This document shows, piece by piece, positions 1 through 23,099 of a DNA stretch of 64,000 nt (its first letter is position 1; each line of letters opens with the position of its first letter). Both the position numbers and the translations under genes were made by a program. Source of the DNA: Camarhynchus parvulus (lineage: Eukaryota > Chordata > Aves > Passeriformes > Thraupidae); NCBI RefSeq assembly GCF_901933205.1, contig NC_044574.1, forward strand, positions 1,924,501 through 1,988,500, given 5' to 3'. Below the pieces are notes generated by a model that was not told where the DNA came from, searched no databases, and saw only the letters and a list, made by a program, of their open reading frames with translations.

Positions 1-3000
1 TTTTCCACGACCATTTCCCAGGATTTTCCGCCCTTTTCCCCCGAGATTTTCTGCCCTCCTTTCCCAGGATTTCCCGACCTCCATTCCCAGGATTTTTCCG
101 GGATTTTCCACCTTTGATTCCCAGAATTTTCCACCCTTCTTTCCCAAGATTTTCCACCCTCCTTTCCCAAGATTTTCCTCCCTAATTTCCCACGATCTCC
201 CACCCTCCATTCCCAAAATTTCCTGCCCTCAATTCCCAGGATTTCCCACCTTCGATTCCCAGGATTTTCCTGCCTCCTTTCCCAGAATTTTCCACTCCTT
301 TTTTTCCCCCAAATTTCCCACCTTCCTTTCCCGGGATTTCCCGACCTTGTTTCCTGGATTTCCCACCCTCCCTTCCCAAGATTTTCCTGCCTCCTTTCCC
401 AGAATTTCCTGCCTTTAATTCCCAGAATTTTCCACCCTTTTTCCCAAGATTTTTCACCCTCAATTCCCAGAATTTTCCACCCTCCTCTCCCAGGATTTTC
501 CCAGGATTTCCCACCCTAATTTCCTAGGAGTTCCCATCCTTATTTCCTGGGATTTTCCAGCCTCATTTCCCAGGATTTTCCCCCCTCCATTCCCACGATT
601 TTTCCAGGATTTTCCACCCTCAATTCCCAAGATTTTCCACCCTAATTTCCAAGGATTTCCCACCCTTTTTTCCCCGAGATTTTCCTGCCTCCTTTGCCAG
701 GATTTCCCATCCTCAACTCCCAGGTTTTTCCACCCTCGATTCCCAAAACTTCCCACTCTCCTTTCCCAGGATTTCCCACCCCAATTCCCAGGATTTTCCA
801 CCCTAATTTCCAAGGATTTCCCATCCTTTTTCCCAAGATTTTTCAGGGATTTTCCTCCCTCATTTCCCAGGATTTTCCCCCCTCCATTCCCAGGATTTTT
901 CCAGGATTTTCCACCCTCAATTCCCAGAATTTCCCACCCTCAATTCCCAGAATTTCCCACCCTCCTCTCCCAGATTTTCCTGCCTCCTTTCCCGGAATTT
1001 TCCACCCTCCATCCCTAAGATTTTCCGAGGATTTCCCACCCTTTTTTTCCCAAAATTTTCCATTCTCCTTTCCCAGGATTTCCCACCCCAATTCCCAGAA
1101 TTTTCCACCCTTATTTCCCAAGATTTTCCAGGGATTTTCCACCCTCCTTTCCAGGATTTCCTGCCCTTATTTCCCAGGATTTTCCACCCTCAATTCCCAG
1201 AATTTCCCACCCTAATTTCCAAGGATTTCCCACCCTTTTTCCCAAGATTTTTCAGGGATTTTCCTCCCTCATTTCCTAGGATTTTCCCCCCTCCATTCCC
1301 AGGATTTTTCCAGGATTTCCTACCCTCAATTCCCAGAATTTCCCACCCTAATTTCCAAGGATTTCCCACCCTTTTTTCCCCAGATTTTCCTGCCTCCTTT
1401 CCCGGAATTTTCCACCCTCCATCCCTAAGATTTTCCGAGGATTTCCCACCCTTTTTTTCCCAAAATTTTCCATTCTCCTTTCCCAGGATTTCCCACCCCA
1501 ATTCCCAGAATTTTCCACCCTTATTTCCCAAGATTTTCCAGGGATTTTCCACCCTCCTTTCCAGGATTTCCTGCCCTTATTTCCCAGGATTTTCCACCCT
1601 CAATTCCCAGAATTTCCCACCCTAATTTCCAAGGATTTCCCACCCTTTTTCCCAAGATTTTTCAGGGATTTTCCTCCCTCATTTCCTAGGATTTTCCCCC
1701 CTCCATTCCCAGGATTTTTCCAGGATTTCCTACCCTCAATTCCCAGAATTTCCCACCCTAATTTCCAAGGATTTCCCACCCTTTTTTCCCCAGATTTTCC
1801 TGCCTCCTTTCCAGGACTTCCCATCCTCAATTCCCAGAATTTTCCACCTCTTTTTCCCAAGATTTTTCAGGGATTTCCCGCCCTCATTTCCTGGGATTTC
1901 CCACCCTCCATTCCCAAGATTTTTCCAGGATTTTCCACCCTCAATTCCCAGAATTTCCCACCCTCCTCTCTCAGATTTTCCTGCCTCCTTTCCCGGAATT
2001 TTCCACCCTCCATTCCCAGGATTTCCTGCCCTCAATTCCCAGAATTTCCCACCCTCAATTCCCAGAATTTCCTGCCCTCAATTCCTGGGATTTTCCATGA
2101 CCATTTCCCAGGATTTTCCACCCTTTTCCCCCGAGATTTTCTGCCCTCCTTTCCCAGGATTTCCCAACCTCCATTCCCAGGATTTTTCTGGGATTTTCCA
2201 CCTTTGATTCCCAGAATTTTCCACCCTCCTTTCCCAAGATTTTCCTCCCTAATTTCCCACGATCTCCCACCCTCCATTCCCAAAATTTCCTGCCCTCAAT
2301 TCCCAGGATTTCCCACCCTCCCTTCCTAAGATTTTCCTGCCTCCTTTCCCAGAATTTCCTGCCCTCAATTTCCCAGAATTTTCCACCCTTTTTCCCAAGA
2401 TTTTTCACCCTCAATTCCCAGAATTTCCCACCCCAATTCCCAGAATTTTCCACCCTTATTTCCCAAGATTTTCCAGGGATTTTCCACCCTCCTTTCCAGG
2501 ATTTCCTGCCCTTATTTCCCAGGATTTTCCACCCTCAATTCCCAGAATTTCCCACCCTAATTTCCAAGAATTTCCCACCCTTTTTTCCCCGAGATTTTCC
2601 TGCCTCCTTTGCCAGGATTTCCCATCCTCAACTCCCAGGATTTTCCACCCTCGATTCCCAAAATTTCCCGCTCTCCTTTACCAGGATTTCCCACCCCAAT
2701 TCCCAGAATTTTCCACCCTAATTTCCAAGGATTTCCCACCCTTTTTTCCCAAGATTTTTCAGGGATTTTCCTCCCTCATTTCCTAGGATTTTCCCCCCTC
2801 CATTCCCAGGATTTTTCCAGGATTTCCTACCCTCAATTCCCAGAATTTCCCACCCTAATTTCCAAGGATTTCCCACCCTTTTTTCCCCAGATTTTCCTGC
2901 CTCCTTTCCAGGACTTCCCATCCTCAATTCCCAGAATTTTCCACCTCTTTTTCCCAAGATTTTTCAGGGATTTCCCGCCCTCATTTCCTGGGATTTCCCA

Positions 3001-5170
3001 CCCTCCGTTCCCAAGATTTTTCCAGGATTTTCCACCCTCAATTCCCAGAATTTCCCACCCTCCTCTCCCAGATTTTCCTGCCTCCTTTCCCGGAATTTTC
3101 CACCCTCCATCCCTAAGATTTTGCGAGGATTTCCCACCCTTTTTTCCCAAGATTTTCCTGCCTCCTTTCCAGGATTTCCTACCCTCAATTCCCAAGATTT
3201 CCCACCCTAATTTCCAAGGATTTCCCACCCTTTTTTCCCAAGATTTTCCTGCCTCCTTTCCAGGACTTCCCATCCTCAATTCCCAGAATTTTCCACCCTC
3301 GATTCCCAAAATTTCCCACTCTCCTTTCCCAGGATTTCCCACCCCAATTCCCAGGATTTTCCACCCTAATTTCCAAGGATTTCCCACCCTTTTTTCCCAA
3401 GATTTTCCCAGGATTTCCCACCCTCATTTCCTGGGATATCCCACCCTCCATTCCCAAGATTTTTCCAGGATTTTCCACCCTCAATTCCCAGAATTTCCCA
3501 CCCTAATTTCCAAGGATTTCCCACCCTTTTTCCCAAGATTTTTCAGGGATTTTCCTCCCTCATTTCCTAGGATTTTCCCCCCTCCATTCCCAGGATTTTT
3601 CCAGGATTTTCCACCCTCAATTCCCAGAATTTCCCACCCTAATTTCCAAGGACTTCCCACCCTTTTTTCCCAAGATTTTCCTGCCTCCTTTCCAGGATTT
3701 CCTCACCCTCAATTCTCAGGATTTCCTGCCCTCAATTCCCAGAATTTTCCACCCATTTTTCCCAAGATTTTCCCAGGATTTCCCACCCTCCTTTCCAGGA
3801 TTTCCCGCCCTCATTTCCTGGGATTTCCCACCCTCCATTCCCAAGATTTTTCCAGGATTTTCCACCCTCAATTCCCAGAATTTCCCACCCTCCTCTCCCA
3901 GATTTTCCTGCCTCCTTTCCCGGAATTTTCCACCCTCCATTCCCAAGATTTTCCGAGGATTTCCCACCCTTTTTTTCCCAAAATTTTCCATTCTCCTTTC
4001 CCAGGATTTCCCACCCCAATTCCCAGAATTTTCCACCCTTATTTCCCAAGATTTTCCAGGGATTTTCCACCCTCCTTTCCAGGATTTCCTGCCCTTATTT
4101 CCCAGGATTTTCCACCCTCAATTCCCAGGATTTTCCACCCTAATTTCCAAGGATTTCCCACCCTTTTTTCCCCGAGATTTTCCTGCCTCCTTTGCCAGGA
4201 TTTCCCATCCTCAACTCCCAGGATTTTCCACCCTCAATTCCCAAAATTTCCCGCTCTGCTTTGCCAGGATTTCCCACCCCAATTCCCAGGATTTTCCACC
4301 CTAATTTCCAAGGATTTCCCATCCTTTTTCCCAAGATTTTTCAGGGATTTTCCTCCCTCATTTCCTAGGATTTTCCCCCCTCCATTCCCAGGATTTTTCC
4401 AGGATTTTCCACCCTCAATTCCCAGAATTTCCCACCCCAATTTCCAAGGATTTCCCACCCTTTTTTCCCAAGATTTTCCTGCCTCCTTTCCAGGATTTCC
4501 TCACCCTCAATTCTCAGGATTTCCTGCCCTCAATTCCCAGAATTTTCCACCCATTTTTCCCAAGATTTTCCAGGGATTTCCCACCCTCCTTTCCAGGATT
4601 TTCCACCCTCATTTCCTGGGATTTCCCACCCTCCATTCCCAAGATTTTCTGAGGATTTCCCACCCTTTTTTCCCAGAATTTCCCACCCTCCTCTCCCACA
4701 TTTTCCTGCTTCCTTTCCCGGAATTTTCCACCCTCCATTCCAAGGATTTCCCACCCTTTTTTTCCCAAAATTTTCCATTCTCCTTTCCCAGAATTTCCCA
4801 TGCTCCTCTCCCAGATTTTCCTGCCTCCTTTCCCGGAATTTCCCACCCTCCATTCCCAAGATTTTCCGAGGATTTCCCACCCTTTTTTCCCAAGATTCTC
4901 CCGCCTCCTTTCCAGGATTTCCTGCCCTCAATTCCCAGAATTTTCCACCCCTTTTTCCCAAGATTTTTCAGGGATTTTTCCACCCTCATTTCCTGGGATT
5001 TCCTACTCTCCATTCCCAAGATTTTTCCAGCATTTTCCACCCTCAATTCCCAGAATTTCCTGCCTCCTTTCCCAAAATTTCCCACCCTCCATCCCCAAGA
5101 TTTTCCGAGGATTTCCCACCCTTTTTTTTTCCCAAAATTTTCCATTCTCCTTCCCCAAAATTTCCCACCC
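1..5170. repeat. Pyrimidine-rich minisatellite with higher-order units
   Basis: A tandem array of a 22-24 bp pyrimidine-rich unit of the form AATTCCCAGAATTTCCCACC fills the start of the window and continues off its left edge. Units vary by substitutions and by short T or C run lengths. Higher-order copies exist: the text around 1142-1280 recurs almost exactly about 410 bp later, around 1552-1690, and related blocks recur near 2480, 2760 and 4070. Because the unit has few stop codons in any frame, it opens long frames on both strands (for example 2609-5512, plus). These have only F/P/S/H/R/I-rich repeat composition. No exon could be recognised inside it. Confidence 0.9.
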
Positions 5171-5640
5171 TCCTGGAAAAACGGGATCCCCTGGAATTCC
5201 ACCTTACTTTGCCTCGGGAACCACCCAAACCCCGCCCACCCCATGGAATTCCATCCCACCCTCCAAATTCCCCCAAAATTCGGGAATTCCTTCCCCAAAA
5301 ATCCCACCGAACCTCTGGCAGCTCCTCCTTTCCTCCAACACCCAAATAAAATCCTTTCTTTCCCTCGGATTTTGGACCACCTGGAATTATTCCAAAGCTG
5401 CTTTCCCAGGAATCCCAAATCCTCCATTTTCGGGAATTCCCTTGGATTTAGGGTTTTTTTTCCCGGTTTTTTTTTCCCCTCCTCCTCCTCCAGCTGGAAC
5501 TCAAAGATTTAAGGTTGGGAGGGATTTTTTTCCCAAATTTCCTGGAATTTCTGCTCCTTTTCCTGGAGGAAAACTGGGAAGGAGAGGCCCCCCCCAAAAA
5601 AAAAACCTGGAAAAGGGAAATTCCTGATGAAAAAGAAGCA
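5171..5640. other. Short non-repetitive stretch between two arrays
   Basis: This stretch breaks the repeat pattern on both sides. It holds a plus-strand AATAAA and a pyrimidine tract ending in CAG near 5490 that resembles a splice acceptor, but no protein could be recognised. In human the gene lying tail-to-tail with TEX261 is ANKRD53, so the 3' end of a plus-strand neighbour is possible. That is inference from synteny, not something read here. Confidence 0.4.
5345..5350 (+). terminator. Candidate poly(A) signal AATAAA of an unseen plus-strand gene
   Basis: An exact AATAAA lies in one of the few non-repetitive stretches. It could end a plus-strand gene whose exons are outside the window or hidden in the 1-5170 array. 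No transcript evidence supports it. Confidence 0.2.
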
Positions 5641-7230
5641 CAAAATTTTCCCGGATTTTCCCAAATCCTGGAACTTTCCTGGAGATTTTTCCTGTATTTC
5701 TCCAAATCCTGGAGTTTTTTCCCAGATTTTTCCCAAATCCTCGAACTTTCCTGGAGATTTTTCCAAATCCTGGAGATTTTTCCCAGATTTTTCCAAATCT
5801 TGGAGATTTTTCCCCGACTTCTCCAAATCCTGGAACTTTCTTGGGGTTTTTTCCCGGGTCTTTCCAAATCCTGGAGATTTTTCCCAGATTTCTCCAAATC
5901 CTGGAACTTTCCTGGAGTTTTTTTCCCAGATTTTCCCAAATCCTGGAACTTTCCTGGAGATTTTTCCCAGATCTTTCCAAATCCTGGAAATTTCCTGGAG
6001 CTTTTTCCTAGATTTTCCCAAATCCTGGAACTTTCCTGGAGATTTTTCCAAATCTTGGAGATTTTTCCCAGATTTCTCCAAATCCTGGAACTTTCCTGGA
6101 GCTTTTTCCCTGGATTTTTCCAAATCTTGGAACTTTTTGGAGATTTTTCCCGGATTTTTCCAAATCTTTGAGATTTTTCCCAGATTTCTCCAATTCCTGG
6201 AACTTTCCTGGAGCTTTTTCCCTGGATTTTTCCAAATCTTGGAACTTTTTGGAGATTTTTCCCGGATCTTTCCAAATCCTGGAGATTTTTCCTCGACTTC
6301 TCCAAATCCTGGAACCTCCCTGGAGATTTTTCCTGGATCTTTCCAAATCCTGGAGCTTTTTCCCAGATTTCTCCAAATCTTGGAACTTTCCTGGAGATTT
6401 TCGCAGATTTTCCCAAATCCTGGAACTTTCTTGGAGTTTTTTCCTGGATTTTCCCAAATCCTGGAGATTTTTCCCGGATTTCTCCAATTCCTGGAACCTT
6501 CCTGGGGATTTTTCCCAGATTTTCCCAAATCCTGGAGGTTTTTCCCAGATTTTTCCCAAATCCTGGAACTTTCCTGGAGTTTTTTCCCAAATCTTTCCAA
6601 ATCCTAGAGATTTTTCCTGGATTTCTCCAATTCCTGGAACTTTCATGGAGTTTCTTCCCAGATTTTTCCCAAATCCTGGAACTTTCCTGGAGATTTTTCC
6701 AAATCTTGGAGATTTTTCCCGACTTCTCCAAATCCTGGAACTTTCTTGGGGTTTTTTCCCAGATTTTCCCAAATCCTGGAGATTTTTCCCAGATTTCTCC
6801 AATTCCTGGAACTTTCCTGGAAATTTTCCCCAGATTTTTCCAAATCTTGGAGATTTTTGCAGATTTTCCCAAATCCTGGAACTTTCTTGGAGATTTTCCT
6901 GGATTTCTCCAAATCCTGGGACCTTCCTGGAGATTTTCACAGATTTTCCCAAATCCTGGAACTTTTTTGGGGTTTTTTCCTGGATTTTCCCAAATCCTGG
7001 AGATTTTTCCCAGATTTCTCCAATTCCTGGAACTTTCCTGGAAATTTTCCCCAGATTTTTCCAAATCTTGGAGATTTTTGCAGATTTTCCCAAATCCTGG
7101 AACTTTCTTGGAGTTTTTTCCCAGATTTCTCCAAATCCTGGAACTTTCCTGGAGCTTTTTCCTGGATCTTTCCAAATCCCGGAGTTTTTTCCCCGATTTT
7201 TCCCAATCCAGCTTTTTTTGGGCTCTCCCT
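5640..7230. repeat. Tandem array, about 22-45 bp unit
   Basis: A direct tandem repeat of sub-units such as CAAATCCTGGAACTTTCCTG and TTTTTCCCAGATTTTTCC, combined into units of about 42-45 bp. It begins just after the 5171-5640 stretch and ends shortly before the TEX261 3' flank. Frames through it on both strands are repeat readings. Confidence 0.88.
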
Positions 7231-8507
7231 GCTGCTTCCAGAGCCCGGGAATTTCCTTTTCCCGCCCAGATCCAGGAAAATCCACGATCCCACAGGATGG
7301 GGGATGGGATCTGAATCCATGAATTTCCCCCAAAATCCTGGAATTCCTGCGGCAAAATTCCATCCAAATTCCACGACCCGGCCTTGGACGCTTCCAGGGA
7401 CCCAGAAAAATCCCAATCCCATAAAAACCCCAAGGAAAATCCAGGATTTCTCCACTTTATTCATCAATTTCTGGGAAAGTTTTTCCCAAATTTCCGGGGG
7501 TTTCATCCCAAATTTCCTTTTCCTGGTTCAATATTTATGGATTTCCACAATTTCCCTAAAATCTGATTCGGCTCTTGAAATCCAGGTTGGAAAAAAAGAT
7601 GGAAAAACAGCTGGGGGAAAAAATTCCCAGGAAAACCGGGATTCAAAGGAAATCAGGAATTCCTGATTTTCCTCATTCCCATCCTGGAATTTTCCAGCAA
7701 ATCCAGAGGGGAAAAAAAAATCCCAAAAAAAAAATCAAAAAATCCCAATCCAAGAGGTCTTGGAGAAAAATTCCAGCTTTTCCAAAAGAATTTGTTTGGG
7801 GAATTCCTCAAAAAAATGTTCTGGATTGGGAATTCCCAAGTCTGGCTGAGGCGGGAATGGAAAAATCCGGAAAAAAAAAAAAAACGGGAATTTTCGGATG
7901 GGAAAGAAGAAATGTGCAGCTCCCTCTGAGGATTTTTCATCCTTTGGAAAAGGGAGAAGGAAAAAAAATCTGGGAATTCTCAACATTCCCCCCTCGCTCG
8001 CAGGATCAGAAAAATTCTGGGAATTCCCTGGAAAAACCGAGATTCCCATCAACTCCTTCCCAAGGTTTTGCTGGAGGGGAAAAACGGGAATTTCCAGGAT
8101 TTAAACCACCCCAAATCCTGATTTTTTTTTTTTTTATTTTGGGATCATTCCTTCTGGAAAACCGGAATGAAGGGACAGCGTGGAATCCTCGGGATTTATC
8201 CCGATTTTTCCCATTTTTTTAAAAATTCATGGCTCTGTGGAACCCTCAGGAAAATCCAGAAGCAGCTCCAAAAAAACCCAAAAACCCTCAGGGAACTGGG
8301 GAAATCCCCAAAATTCCCAAGATTTTCCATGAAAACATTCCCAAGGCATCAGCAAGGAAAAAAACCCCAAGCGCGGTCGGCACCTCCGGGAGTGTCCAAG
8401 TCTCTGAATTCCCAAAGAATTCCCAAAAAAAAAGGGGCGGAAATTTGGGATATTCCGGCTGCGGGATCTTCTGGATATTCCCGAAAATTCCCGAAAATTC
8501 CCGGATT
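7231..8507 (-). other. TEX261: Probable TEX261 3' UTR and downstream flank
   Basis: About 1.3 kb of mostly non-repetitive A/T-rich sequence follows the TEX261 stop codon on the minus strand. It contains minus-strand AATAAA hexamers at 8138-8133 (inside a poly-A run) and 7461-7456. From 7903 on it is repeated at 48317-48900. The extent of the UTR is inferred from these signals only. Confidence 0.5.
7456..7461 (-). terminator. TEX261: Candidate TEX261 poly(A) signal
   Basis: An exact AATAAA on the minus strand about 1.05 kb past the stop codon, in non-repetitive sequence. The other candidate, at 8138-8133, sits within an A-homopolymer and could be chance. Confidence 0.4.
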
Positions 8508-19971
<11,464 letters not shown>

Positions 19972-19989
19972 GGCGGGGCCGGGCCGCTC

Positions 19990-20016
19990 CCGCCGCCGCC
20001 GCCGCCGCCGCCGCCG
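19990..20016 (-). repeat. CGG trinucleotide run in the TEX261 5' UTR
   Basis: About nine CGG units (transcript sense), beginning roughly 19 bp upstream of the start codon. The run is followed by slightly different sequence in the second copy (about 63492-63518). Confidence 0.85.
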
Positions 20017-20042
20017 GGGCCGCTCCCGCTGCGCGCCCGCCG

Positions 20043-20146
20043 CCGGAACCAGCGAGACGCGGCACCGGAACCAGCGAGACGCGGCACCGGAACCAGCGAG
20101 ACGCGGCACCGGAAACAACGAGACGCGGCACCGGAACCAGCGAGAT
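20043..20146. repeat. 22-bp direct repeat, about 4.7 copies, with ETS-like CCGGAA
   Basis: Units begin at 20043, 20065, 20087, 20109 and 20131. Each starts CCGGAACCAGCGAGACGC, with one unit altered to CCGGAAACAACG. CCGGAA is the core of ETS-family sites (GABPA/ELK type), so the array gives five cores at a 22-bp spacing. A matching array is at about 63547-63650. Confidence 0.85.
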
Positions 20147-20172
20147 GGGAGCGGGAGGGGCAGAGAGCGGCA

Positions 20173-20193
20173 CAGCGCCCCCTGGCGGCCTGG
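20173..20193 (-). promoter_or_regulatory. Strong CTCF-like site upstream of TEX261
   Basis: The minus strand reads GGCCGCCAGGGGGCGCTG, close to the vertebrate CTCF consensus (CCASYAGRKGGC core). It is about 200 bp upstream of the start codon and unchanged in the second copy at 63677-63697. Binding is inferred from the motif only. Confidence 0.65.
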
Positions 20194-20220
20194 AGGACTC
20201 GCGCGGCTTAATGGGAATGG

Positions 20221-21180
20221 GGAGATCCCAAAAGGGAGAGGGGACCCCAAAATGTGCGGGGGGCCCCAAAACTCTGTAAGGACCCCAAAAGGGTGCGGGG
20301 GAACCCCAAAAGGGTGAAGGAAACCGTGAAAAGGGGACCCCAAAATGTACAGGGACCCCAAAACACGGGGAGGGACCCCAAAAGGGTGCAAGGACCCCAA
20401 AATATGGACAGGAACCCCAAAACACGGCAGGGACCCCAAAATGTGCGGGGAGCCCAAAAGGGTGCAGGGAAACCTCAAAAAGGGACCCCAAATTGTACAG
20501 GGACCCCAAAACTCTGTAAGGACCCCAAAAGGTGCAGGGACCCCAAAAGGATGCGGGGGGACCCCAGAATATGGACAGGAACCCCAAAATACGGGTAGGG
20601 ACCCCAAAAGGGTGAAGGAAATCCTGAAAAGGGGACCCTAAAATGTACAGGGACCCCAAAATATAAAGGGATCCCAAAACACGGGGAGGGACCCCAAAAG
20701 TGTGCAGGGACCCCAAAATATGGACAGGGACCCCAAAATACGGGGAGGGGCCCCAAAAGGGTGCGGGGACCCCAAAAGTGTGAGGGAAAACCTGAAAAGG
20801 GGACCCCAAAATGTGCAGGGACCCCAAAATACGGGGAGGGACCCCAAAATGTACAGGGACCCCAAAGGGGGGGAACCCAAAAGGAGGAAAAAGAAGGGGA
20901 CCAAAAGTGCAGGGACCCAAAGAGGGGGACCCAAAGGGCAGGGAAGGGAGGGGCCCAAAGGTGAGGGAAAAAAAAGGGACCCCTTGTACAGACGAGAGGA
21001 CCCCAAAACACAGGAAGAGACCCCAAAAGGGTGCGGGGGGACCCCAAACCAGGGCAGGGACCCCGATCTGTAGGGGACCCCAAAAGCGCAGGGACTCTGA
21101 GGGGTGCGAGGACCCCAAAACCCCACAGAGACCCCCAAAGGCAGAGGACCCCCAAAGTGGGTAGGGACCCCAAAACCGTA
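20221..21180. repeat. GGGACCCCAAAA array
   Basis: A tandem array of about 17-22 bp units, GGGACCCCAAAAGGGTGC and variants (AATATGGACA, ACACGG). It begins directly beyond the TEX261 promoter. The second copy also enters this array before the window ends. No gene was recognised. Confidence 0.88.
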
Positions 21181-22870
21181 GCACACTGGGATGGACTGGG
21201 GGGATTTGGGGTTTTGGGGGTGCGGGGGTTCGGTTTGGGGGTCTCGTTTTGGGGGTCCTGGGGCTCATTTTGGGGTCCGGGTTTCTTTGGGGTTTTGGGC
21301 TCATTTTGGGTTTTGGGGTCGGGGTGGTCTTTTGGGGTTCTGGGGCCGGGGCTTCTTTGGGTTGGGGCCATGGCCTGGTGGCGGGTTTCCTTTGTTTGGG
21401 GCGTGGTGGGGGTGGGGGGTTTGGGGTGGGGGTTTTGGGGGGGGGTTTGGGGCGGGTTTTTTGGGGTCTTTGTCCGTTTTTTTGGTCTACTCTTTGGGGG
21501 GGTTTTTGGGGTTTTGGGGTGCTCATTTGTCTGGGGTCCTAGTTTCTTTTGGGGTCCGGGGGGCGTCATTTTGGGGGTCAAGGGTGTTTCGTTTTTGGGT
21601 CTCGTTTTAGGGGTTCTGGGGGCTCGTTTTGGGGTGCGGGGTTTGGTTTTGGGGTGGTGCAGGTTCATTTTGGGGTCCTGAGCTCATTTTGGGGTCCGGG
21701 TTTCTTTTTTGGGTTTTGGGGCGCTCATTTTAGGGTCTCGTTTTGGGGTCCGGGGCGGTTTCATTTTGGGGTCCGGGGCGGTTTCCATTTTGGGGTCTCG
21801 TTTTGGGGTCCGGGGGTTTGGTTTTGGGGTGGTGCAGGTTCATTTTGGGGTGCGGGGGTTCGTTTTGGGGGTTTTGGGGTGGTTCGGGTTCATTTTGGGG
21901 TCCTGAGCTCGCTTTGGGATCCGGGGGTTCTTTTTTGGGGTTTTGGGGTGGTTTCATTTTGGGATCTCGTTTTGGGGTTTTGGAGGGTTCGTTTTGGGGT
22001 CCTGAGCTCATTTTGGGGTCCGGGGTTTCTTTTTGGGGTTTTGGGGTGCTCATTTTGGGGTCTCGTTTTGGGGTCCTGGAGGTTTCATTTTGGGGTTCTG
22101 GGGGCTCATTTTGGGGTCAAGGGTGGTTTCGTTTTGGGGTCTCGTTTTGGGGTCCTGGGGGACTCATTTTTGGGGTGCGGGGTTTGGTTTTGGGGTGGTG
22201 CAGGTTCATCTTGGGGTCCTGAGCTCGCTTTGGGGTGCGGGGGTTCTTTTTTGGGGTTTTGGGGTGCTCATTTTAGGGTCTCGTTTTGGGGTCCGGGGCG
22301 GTTTCATTTTTGGGGTCTCTTTTTGGGGTCCTGAGCTCGCTTTGGGGTGCGGGGTTTCTTTTTTGGGGTTTTGGGGTGCTCATTTTGGGGTCCGAGGTGG
22401 TTTCATTTTGGGGTCTCGTTTTGGGATCCGGGGTTTGGTTTTGGGGTCCTGAGCTCATTTTGGGATCCGGGGTTTCTTTTGGGGTTTTGGGGTGCTCATT
22501 GTGGGGGTCTCGTTTGGGGTCCTGGAGGTTCATTTTGGGGTCCGAGGCGTCATTTTGGGGTCAAGGGTGGTTTCGTTTTGGGATCTCGTTTTGGGGTCCT
22601 GAGCTCATTTTGGGGTCCGGGGTTTCTTTTTGGGGTCTTGGGGTGCTCATTTGAGGGTCTCGTTTTGGGGTCCCGAAGGGCTCTTTTTGGGGTGCTTTCA
22701 TTTTGGGGTCCCGAGCTCATTTTAGGGCTTCTGGGGGCTTCATTTTAGGGTCTCGTTTTGGGGTCCGGGGTTTGGTTTGGGGTGCTCTTTTGGGGTCCGG
22801 AGGGGTTTCATTTTAGGGTCTCGTTTTGGGGTCCGGGGTTTGGTTTTGGGGTGCACATTTTGGGACGTAG
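21181..22870. repeat. TTTTGGGG-rich array
   Basis: A G/T-rich tandem array with units such as CATTTTGGGGTCCGGGG and TCTCGTTTTGGGGTC, combined into longer units of about 45-110 bp. The plus strand holds very many GGGG runs at short spacing. Long frames here are repeat readings. Confidence 0.88.
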
Positions 22871-22879
22871 AGGGACACA

Positions 22880-22945
22880 GAGGGGACACGGGGGGACTGG
22901 GATGGGGACAGGGACAGGGACAGGACAGGGACAGGGACAGGGACA

Positions 22946-22988
<43 letters not shown>

Positions 22989-23060
22989 ACAGGGACAGGG
23001 ACAGGGACAGGACAGGGACAGGGAATGGGGACAGGGACAGGGACAGGGACAGGGACGGGC
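22880..23060. repeat. GGGACA hexanucleotide array
   Basis: About 30 units of GGGACA, with occasional loss of one base, bounded by CGTAGAGG on the left and a short CpG-rich stretch on the right. Confidence 0.93.
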
Positions 23061-23099
23061 AGCGCCTCCGGCTCCTCGCTCCCCTCTCTGCGCTCCCAA

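Larger units (their letters stand above)
19972..20220 (-). promoter_or_regulatory. TEX261: TEX261 CpG-rich promoter and 5' UTR
   Basis: CpG-dense sequence directly upstream of the TEX261 start codon, with no TATA box seen. It contains a CGG run, a 22-bp direct repeat and a CTCF-like site. It is duplicated at 63474-63720. The transcription start was not determined. Confidence 0.75.

Noticed and set aside
2609..5512. 967-codon plus-strand open frame
   Set aside because: It reads a tandem repeat with no stop codons. Composition is only F, P, S, H, R, I, and comparable frames are open on the other strand.
5448..7433. 661-codon minus-strand frame
   Set aside because: K/S/G/R-rich reading of the 5640-7230 array. 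It is low complexity, with competing frames on both strands.
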